Assembly: GCA_947579665.1 (NCBI GenBank)
Contig: OX388348.1
Coordinates: 12,648,001 to 12,712,000, forward strand
DNA length: 64,000 nt
Direction: 5' to 3'
Source of the DNA: Sympetrum striolatum
Lineage: Eukaryota; Arthropoda; Insecta; Odonata; Libellulidae
Shown: one piece after another, positions 57,001 to 64,000 of the stretch
Numbering within the stretch: position 1 is the stretch's first letter
Layout of the letters: each line of letters starts with the position of its first letter
Program-made: the position numbers and the translations under genes
Notes under the pieces: generated by a model
Told to the model about the DNA's origin: nothing
What the model saw: the letters and a program-made list of their open reading frames with translations, nothing else
Database searches by the model: none

Positions 57001-60000
57001 TTTTTACATTTCTCTTAGTTAACAGATTCCGAATAATTTATATGAACAGGCCAATATTTTCGTGACACTTGACAACTTTGAAGTTTTAATTAGGACACCA
57101 AGTTCAGAAATAAACGAAGTGATGGAAATATTTGAGGGGATGGATTCTTTACGAAAGTAGTATTTCAAGGTAGTAAGCAAGTAAGAAGACAAGAAAGAAG
57201 ACAAAAAATGATTGAGGCATTGAGTATCTATGAAGAATAAGTATATAGGGAGGTTAAGGAAGAACTTGAAAATAAACTTACCAAGAGATAATGGACATAT
57301 ACAAGATAGCAATATACTGAAAACCAACCATTCAAATCCGCAATGTAAGAGGCACATACAATGAGTGATACCGATCTCAAAGTACCAACATATGCCTTAA
57401 CGCTCAGGTATAACTTCGAGGATTCTTTACATAAACCGAGATTAATCTTCATTCCGGAAAATACGTTAGAACCATGTGTTCGGCGATGCTAGGAAAAGCT
57501 ACTTTCTGCAGTAGTAAGTTCCCATTAAGTAGTAAAAATCTCCTGAAGCTTACGGCAGAAGTTGGCAAAAGCTAATCTGGGATATCAGGAGCATGAGAAA
57601 AACTAGGAGAGGTACTTTGAAAGTTTTTATAGGGAAAGATGGCAAAATTACATGAAGTTATAAGATAGGGAATTACAGCCGGAGAAACGAGAGAAATTAT
57701 ACGGTGCGGCCGACGGAATCCATCTGGATGCTCTACTTAAAGCACGTTTCTAGGCAAGTTGATGGGCATGAAACGACCATTAGAGGACGGATGGCATAAG
57801 GAAAGAATGCTTTTATGAATTAAAGATTATGAGAGGAGCATATGTGAATAAATTAGAAGGGCAGTAACTGGGTAATGGATGAGCCTCCAGTGATAGAGGT
57901 AAGACCGAGGTTTTAGTTACAGCATGTCGCTTCAGTTACTTGAAGATTTAGAAGGTAGAAGAAAATATAATTCACAGCATTACTAGTTCATGGAAAGATG
58001 CGAGTATAATCATTTCCTGTAATACATAATAGATGTAGTATTATTGTACCCAAATACCAAACTCGGGGATGGAATCGTAATTAATTAAGGAATGATGGAA
58101 AGTAATTTAATTTGATTTTTTTACTTGTGTAACTTTGAATTAATTAAGGAGGAAAAATTACAAGGTCCGCATTGAATACCGATCAGAGCAAGGATAAAAG
58201 TTTATGTCAATAGCTGCAAATGTGAAACATTTTGCGCTAACTTGGCTGTAGTTTCTGTAAGTGAAATTAAATTACGAACTGTAGATTCTTAGGTAAATTT
58301 CAAATAGAATTGTTTTCTGTAGCTTCAGTTATCATGCTCAATGTGATAGAAGATTGAGTGAATCTTTCAGTATTATTTTTTATAACCATTATAATTACTT
58401 ATCGCGATGGAATCCTTAAACGACCAAAAAATATAAATCAGTGTTCCTTCGAAAATGTGGGTAATTTAAGAAAACTCTTGGTGCATTACTAGCCGTAAAT
58501 AACTTATTTTTTATTATTCATAGGTAACCGTTAGATCGAAGGAAATTAAAAACAGCGTTTTGCGGAAAATAGTGTTTTAAAGAAATTTGAAATGCGAATA
58601 AAGTGAATAAGTGAATTGAGAAACACCAACAAATCAATTTCCTCAATTCAAGTCCACTATATACCTTCAGAGTGAATAAACATAACTTAGTGGGCTGCGA
58701 TCTTTCAAAGATGAATATGGCGTGGAAAGCAAAAGGCTGGGAGCGGGAGCGCATGAAGCCTGTGGACAGCGCCCGCCAATGTGACCAATCGAAAAATGGG
58801 CGTTCTGCAGGTCCATACATGTGGAGAGGATAAGTTGAAGACGAATGACAAAGATTGTATTCGATCTCCCAAATGGAGGATCGGAGGAAAGTTGGTTGAA
58901 TGTAGTGGAAGAGATCCCGAAGAGAAGGAACTTTTGGGGGATAGAAGGTAATGTATGAAACGATGCATTGGTGTGTCTGAATCGAAAAAGGTATGCAGGG
59001 AGAGAAAAGAGTGGAGAAGCATGGTGAAAAAAGTAGCAACCGTCCTCCTAACTCCAAAAAAGTTCTGTATCAATAAGAAATGAAGCATATGTTGAGATGG
59101 AAGAGACAAATTCCAACAAGAGCAGAACACACTGATATTCCTATTGCCAGGAGTATTTGTGTATCTGTGCATACACTGATATTCTACAAAAATAAGCGCC
59201 TTGTGGTTTATAACGAAGGGTTACCTCGTCCATACAATTGAAATATTGTAAGTTTGAGAATCTGTACCGAGTGAGATAATTGTTATTAAATAACTAAAAG
59301 CTAAATAATTAATTAAAATAAACGGCAAGGCATTCCGTAACTCTTGTTATTGACAAAATAATGTTCTTATCCCCCTATCTTAACTAGGATGATATTTTGG
59401 GAAACATGAACGAATCGCTCCTTTTTCCAGAGGTTTTTGCATTTTCTTGAAGTTGAATAGGAGTAAACATGTGTTTTGCATTTAAATTTTTATAATTCGC
59501 TCTCCTGGCTAAATTAAAACTATAAAAGGTATAAGTGATATTGATGAATGGCTATCATCCTACAACTAATTCTCGTTAATATCTCTTATAAAGCGTTATT
59601 CATAATGTTAAGGTAATCTTGCGAGGATTTGCACCACTTACAGCATTCCACTTCAAGAAGTAAACCAAGAGAAAACTACTCCATACCTCATCTTACGCAG
59701 TACGCCTAATTCTCTCTCTTTAAGCGTGAAATGGAGAGGTTGAAAACATACCCAACCTTCTGGATGACGAATCCATAAATAGATAAATGAATCAACGAAT
59801 GAAACAGTAAAAAAAGGACAGACATTACTATTTGCCCGCTCTTTCGCTTCCACTCGATGATGAACACAGCAAACACTAAATAGAAGCTCAATTCTATTCC
59901 CCAAACTGAATGTCCACCTAGGATTCCCCAGCGATTTGGCCATGCGTGAAGTTTTTCGTCTCCATTCGAAGACCCAGCCAAGTTACCTTGTTAGCCGACT
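57001..60000. other. Purine-skewed non-coding stretch
   Basis: The plus strand is A/G-rich, and the minus strand therefore has several overlapping frames: 112 codons at 57.02 kb, 179 and 155 codons at 58.5-59.17 kb in different frames, and 96 and 91 codons at 59.65-59.98 kb. The simultaneous openness of different frames and their hydrophobic, low-information translations argue against coding. Faint resemblance of some plus-strand text to retroelement 3' regions was not strong enough to call. Confidence 0.35.
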
Positions 60001-60960
60001 CTAGTCCGGATTCGTTAGCGCTCGGAATGTTCGTTAGCGCGAACGTATCGCTCCGCAGGTATTTGCATACCTCCCGTTAATTATATCACAAGTGGACTCG
60101 ATGGAGCCCGCTTCTTCGGCATCGCCGTTCGCGCGAACAGCCACGGATCCATCGCATACTTTAGCGCCGTCTTCTCTCCCCTCGTTAATATTTCCGGGGA
60201 GCAATCGGCCCAACTTCCCGGGAAACCCCTCCACGACCGCAACCGAGTACAGCTGTTTCGGAGGTAAAATGCGCACCCGACTAATCAACAGTTCCTCCCC
60301 TCTTCGCGCTAGAGTTATAGAACCCTTACACATCCGCGAGAGAGTTGGAAACCCCCACGACCCTATACGAGCAGGTAATTAGCGGGATCGATCGAGAAAC
60401 TAACTAATATCTCTCCAGCCTCCAAGTTGCGTCGCGAAAAACTCTTCAATTATGACCCACTCCATCAGACGAGTGAATATCATTCCATCTGGGGAAAGAA
60501 GACGACAAGGACGCCCCCAGTTATGAGATTCGGAAAACTTTCCCAAACTTTCCGGGAGGGAAAAGCTATTACAGCAACAGATCTGATAAATGCGTGCTCC
60601 ATCTCTCATCGCGCTATCGCTACGGAAGGTTTTTCTTTCCGAGACCCTATTCGGCTCGTCGTAAGGGTTTTGGGTCGGGGAAGAGGGAATCCGGGCTCAC
60701 ACGGACGATTTCTTCCCTCCGCTGCAAAGCATGAAAAAGCCATTTCTTTTCACTATTTCTCCGCCGTCCAATCCCAAATCCTTCCTTTATTCCGGAAGAG
60801 AAGGGGACGGATATCTTTGATACATACGACGGTGGCTCAATCTCCTCAAACTTATTTCCTAAAATATATATATATTAAGGTTTTACCGGCTGGAATCGTC
60901 CGTGGACCTTGAGAGGGTATTTATGTAACGCGGACGACGAATTTGAGGGAATCGGAGAGA
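60001..60960. other. GC/CpG-rich island, the largest in the window
   Basis: Nearly 1 kb of raised GC and CpG. A 161-codon frame (60427-60912) and a 96-codon frame (60092-60382) are open on the plus strand, with minus-strand frames over the same bases. I recognise no domain. The left edge carries TTCGTTAGCGC twice, 19 bp apart (60011-60021 and 60030-60040), and an ATTTGCAT octamer (a POU-factor type site) near 60.06 kb. It is a candidate regulatory block by composition only. Confidence 0.35.
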
Positions 60961-62279
60961 TTTACAAAAGGGAACGGGGGAACTAAATAAATAAGGAGGT
61001 TACATACATAAATACGGCATAAAACTCCAGATTTCCACGTTTCTTAGCAACCACTTCGTAGCATCAAACAGCTGAATAACACTTTCCGAAGCTTACTGAA
61101 AACGTTGGATTGATACATAATTTCAAATCATTTTATTTTGGCAATGTATTGGTTTTCCAATCGTTTAACATATGTATCTATTTAATTTAAACAATGACTA
61201 TTAAATACGAAACCACTCTTTTTAATTGTTGATGATCAAACATCCATAATTACACAATCGCCTGAATTTTGATTCTTGATAGAACAATCTTGTTTCAATA
61301 CGCAAATTCTATGATTTTCCAAACCTCAATTTGATATAATTGATACATAACTGGATGAATGTGTTTGTAGAGAATTATTGTTTTGCTCTGAGTAAAAACT
61401 TATACCAGCAATCGTCCTTATTTAAACAACAAATATGTTTAATGTTACTCCTTGAGCGTTACGAGTGATTGGGAAACCCTCTTCTAAGTAAGAAAATTTC
61501 TAAAAATCATTTATAAATTAAAAATATCAATATCGATCAAATTTATATGTAATATCTATCAAAAGTAACAAAGCAATACAAACATAAATAGATAATATAG
61601 AAACTTAGATAAATTGAATCATCAATAAGGTTACGTAAATTTTGAAATGCTTCAATCAATTGCAAATTTTGATACCTCTAACTTCCATCTTTACCAATAA
61701 AATTTACAAGAAAACGAGAAAGAGGAAAAACAGCGATTTGAAAGGCAGCTAAACATCAGTTGCTATACATAGTGAAGAGACAAATATTCCAATATACCTC
61801 CTCTTATTGGTGTTGGGAAAGAGAAGATAAAAATACCTCACTCCACATCATATGTAGTAAGCCTCATTCCCCATGGTAGCTAATAATGTTCAAAATAACC
61901 TTCAGGCCGAATAATTTACAGTCAGACACAATGTTCGGGTGATTAACAATAAAGTTCCATAGCATTTGAGAGCACCAAAGCAGTGCAGAAATATACGAGA
62001 CAATTCTCCTGAGAGAACTGCCGGTGTTAAACATCTCCAGCTACTTTCTATTCACGTAAGTCTGCGGAGATCAAATATCCGCCCATCTAGATGCGCGATG
62101 GAAAGCCATCTTCAGTCGGAGACGCAGGTGCATCACGTCGTTTCGCTACATTTACGATACGCTCGTGAACAAACAGAATTCCGGGAAAGGGAAAAGATGG
62201 CGAAAAACGACGAGCGGAAACACTCTACCAGAAAGCCAAATAGGCTAGAACCGTCCGTTTCCATCGCGCCTAAGAATGC
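60961..62279. other. AT-rich stretch, then GC-richer end
   Basis: AT-rich to about 61.96 kb with nothing seen. From 61.97 kb a 115-codon plus-strand frame (61966-62313) is open, rich in Arg, His and Ser, unrecognised. It runs into the minisatellite, so its end is fortuitous. Confidence 0.35.
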
Positions 62280-62352
62280 ACATAAAATTAAACTCTCAGA
62301 TATAAAAAATTAAACCCTAACCCCTTAAAAATAAACGCTGAGGTTTAAAAAA
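62280..62352 (+). repeat. 22-bp minisatellite, left block
   Basis: About three diverged units of the form ATAAAAAATTAAACGCTGAG plus two bases. The third unit keeps AATAAACGCTGAGG. The same unit resumes at 62818 after about 465 bp. Confidence 0.75.
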
Positions 62353-62817
62353 TTATTATTAATTAAAATTTTACGACTATATATGTGATTTTCTGTAAAC
62401 AACAAGACAAATAAATGTAAATAGTGCTTTTTACTGAAGAAATATAGACAAATAATACAAATTAATGAATATGTCTACTAGTATCCTACAGTTAATTGTA
62501 TTGATGATGTTATAGGTGCTGGCGTAACTATGTTTTGATCATTATTTCATGTAAATGACAAATCTAAAGTACAAATGTAAACTGTGTGGTAACTGAGATG
62601 GTGAGATCTACTTATGTGGAATAAATGTGTTGGAGATGATATCATGATTTATGAGCTGAGTCTTTCTGCGTTTATGTGTGCGTTCTGTTACTGTTTGTGA
62701 TTATGGTGGTGCTGTATTTTCGTAACTTTCGTATTTGTGGGACTTCTAGTATATATTGTGACTTACTTGAATGTATACCTCACAATTGTCAAACTGAAGC
62801 ACATATGTGAAAATAAT
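62353..62817 (+). other. Segment interrupting the minisatellite
   Basis: About 465 bp with a plus strand unusually rich in G and T for this window, few long A-runs, and an A-rich right end (AAAATAATAATAAAAAAA) touching the right minisatellite block. It could be a retroposed insertion with an A-rich tail, but no Pol III boxes, frame or clear target duplication were found. An alternative is independent growth of the unit on each side. Confidence 0.35.
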
Positions 62818-62890
62818 AATAAAAAAATTAAACGCTGAGATATAAAAAATTAAACGCTGACATATAAAAAAATAAACGCTGCGATATAAA
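62818..62890 (+). repeat. 22-bp minisatellite, right block
   Basis: Three units in a row: ATTAAACGCTGAGATATA, ATTAAACGCTGACATATA and AATAAACGCTGCGATATA, each preceded by AAAAAA. They are more alike than the left-block units. Confidence 0.85.
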
Positions 62891-64000
62891 ATATACACAA
62901 AAACAGCTTCGATAAAGGCTATCAAAAAGCGACTCGTAATTGGAAAATCTAGTTTCCTCCGCGAAGATTTTCTCCTTTGAGGAGGGACTTATCTGTGCCA
63001 AATCCCTCCTCGAGATCTCGCTTGAGGGCTCAATTTATGTTGGACGAGCCATAGAAACATCCAAGTTTCGAACATAAGGAAAGCGAGGAAACTAAGGGGA
63101 TTAAATAAACTGAGAAATGAGAAAGCATTAAAGGGAATGGGCCGCCGGAGAAATATGACACAGGCGATAAGAACTGGGTCGGACTTAAGTATTTGATTGG
63201 ACGAAAACTGGAACATTACTCTTATAAGGAGATACTGCCACCGCGTACTCGCAGGGGACCGTCAAATTCGCCGAGGAAAGATGAATAGCTGCTTGAGAAA
63301 TCCGAGAGAAACAGCCGAATGACATTAACACAGATTTGGGGCAATTTGCCGTGAGGAAAAGTTTGCCTCTTGCTCCCTTTGTTTCGACACGACCAAAACA
63401 CATCCTAAGAAACTTTAAAAATAAAAATCACACGGCGTTAAATTACTTTTCGACTTGATATTCCGAAAATAGTTGGTTCTGGGAGCGGAACTGTTCATTT
63501 AGGCAACTTCTGTTACTGCGGTAGTTTTAACGTCTTAGTTAACTCTAGATAACATACTGGTACTTAATACGTTGTGGGAGATGCTTAAATAAGGTTAGTA
63601 CTCCGTTAAAAATGCCATAGTAAAACATCGATTGTGTCTTAACTAGTGATATAAGGTTCACTAAATCCACATATAGCACAATATAAAAACTAAAACGGCT
63701 TAAAATATGATAAAACTCTTTCATAATACAATGGTTGACTTAATCAACAATAATTGCAGTGTGAAGATGTAAACGAGAATGGTATGTTTCGAGAAAAAGA
63801 TGTTGGTATGATTAAAATAAGCCGACTGAGCTATATAACAATATTAAAAGGGTATACATTGGAGATCATTGCTTCAACATTATTTAAAGAGGCAACTTAA
63901 TCCATTTAGCGGCATCTACCAACATACATACAAATAGATATCAATAACTAAGAGAAAAATCGAACTGTAATTCTTTTAGTTTGTAATAGCGCAATAAATA
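62891..64000. other. Non-coding stretch to the window end
   Basis: GC is slightly higher from 62.93 to 63.42 kb, with two minus-strand frames of 72-75 codons that I do not recognise. The remainder is AT-rich and shows no gene or repeat. Confidence 0.4.

Noticed and set aside
58518..59172. 179- and 155-codon minus-strand frames
   Set aside because: They overlap in different frames in T-poor plus-strand DNA, with no recognisable domain. A faint likeness of the plus-strand text to the basic end of retroelement polymerases was too weak to use.
60427..60912. 161-codon plus-strand frame
   Set aside because: It sits in a GC-rich island where stops are rare; a minus-strand frame overlaps it and no family is recognised.

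Overview
This looks like eukaryotic nuclear, non-coding DNA, most likely from an arthropod. The reasons are: it is AT-rich with no long open reading frame in 64 kb; it has no compact operon-like gene layout; it carries RNA polymerase III type tRNA-derived elements (A box plus B box) with a target-site duplication; it has minisatellites, foldback palindromes and polypurine tracts; and CpG dinucleotides are still common in its GC-richer islands. The species cannot be named from this sequence alone. I found no protein-coding gene, rRNA gene or functional tRNA gene that I can defend. The longest reading frames lie in base-skewed DNA, where several frames are open at once, and none shows a recognisable domain. 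The window is best read as intergenic DNA or the inside of a very long intron.

Layout. At 3.0-4.3 kb there is a direct duplication about 1.15 kb apart, enclosing two copies of a short dispersed element ('Element X'). At 5.1-5.7 kb four tRNA T-arm-like motifs recur about every 170 bp. From 8.9 to 20.3 kb there are hairpins, a 157-bp AT-rich palindrome, a fourfold 35-bp minisatellite and another copy of Element X. At 20.65-20.86 kb lies a complete tRNA-derived SINE of about 205 bp with a 13-bp target-site duplication. Another Element X copy is at 21.7 kb, and a different tRNA-like module flanked by an inverted repeat is at 25.0-25.25 kb. Three Element X copies cluster at 34.2-34.6 kb, two of them head to head. 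A rearranged stretch at 39.0-41.0 kb holds a tandem duplication, a 180-bp direct duplication of roughly 90% identity, a second full SINE copy and a truncated third copy. From 47 to 55 kb there are paired hairpins, polypurine tracts and a possible retroelement 3' end. At 62.3-62.9 kb a 22-bp minisatellite is split by about 465 bp of different composition.

Between these lie AT-rich stretches in which I see nothing, and about fifteen GC/CpG-richer islands of 0.3-1 kb (for example 2.7-3.1, 10.9-11.5, 15.6-16.2, 24.6-25.0, 33.6-35.2, 46.6-47.1, 48.2-48.7 and 60.0-60.9 kb). The islands could be regulatory or conserved non-coding blocks, but that is inference.

The most interesting signals are Element X (seven copies, with conserved pairing potential) and the SINE family, whose tRNA-like part lies in the 3' half of the element behind a conserved non-tRNA 5' region. 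I found no defence system, gene cluster or other multi-gene system.
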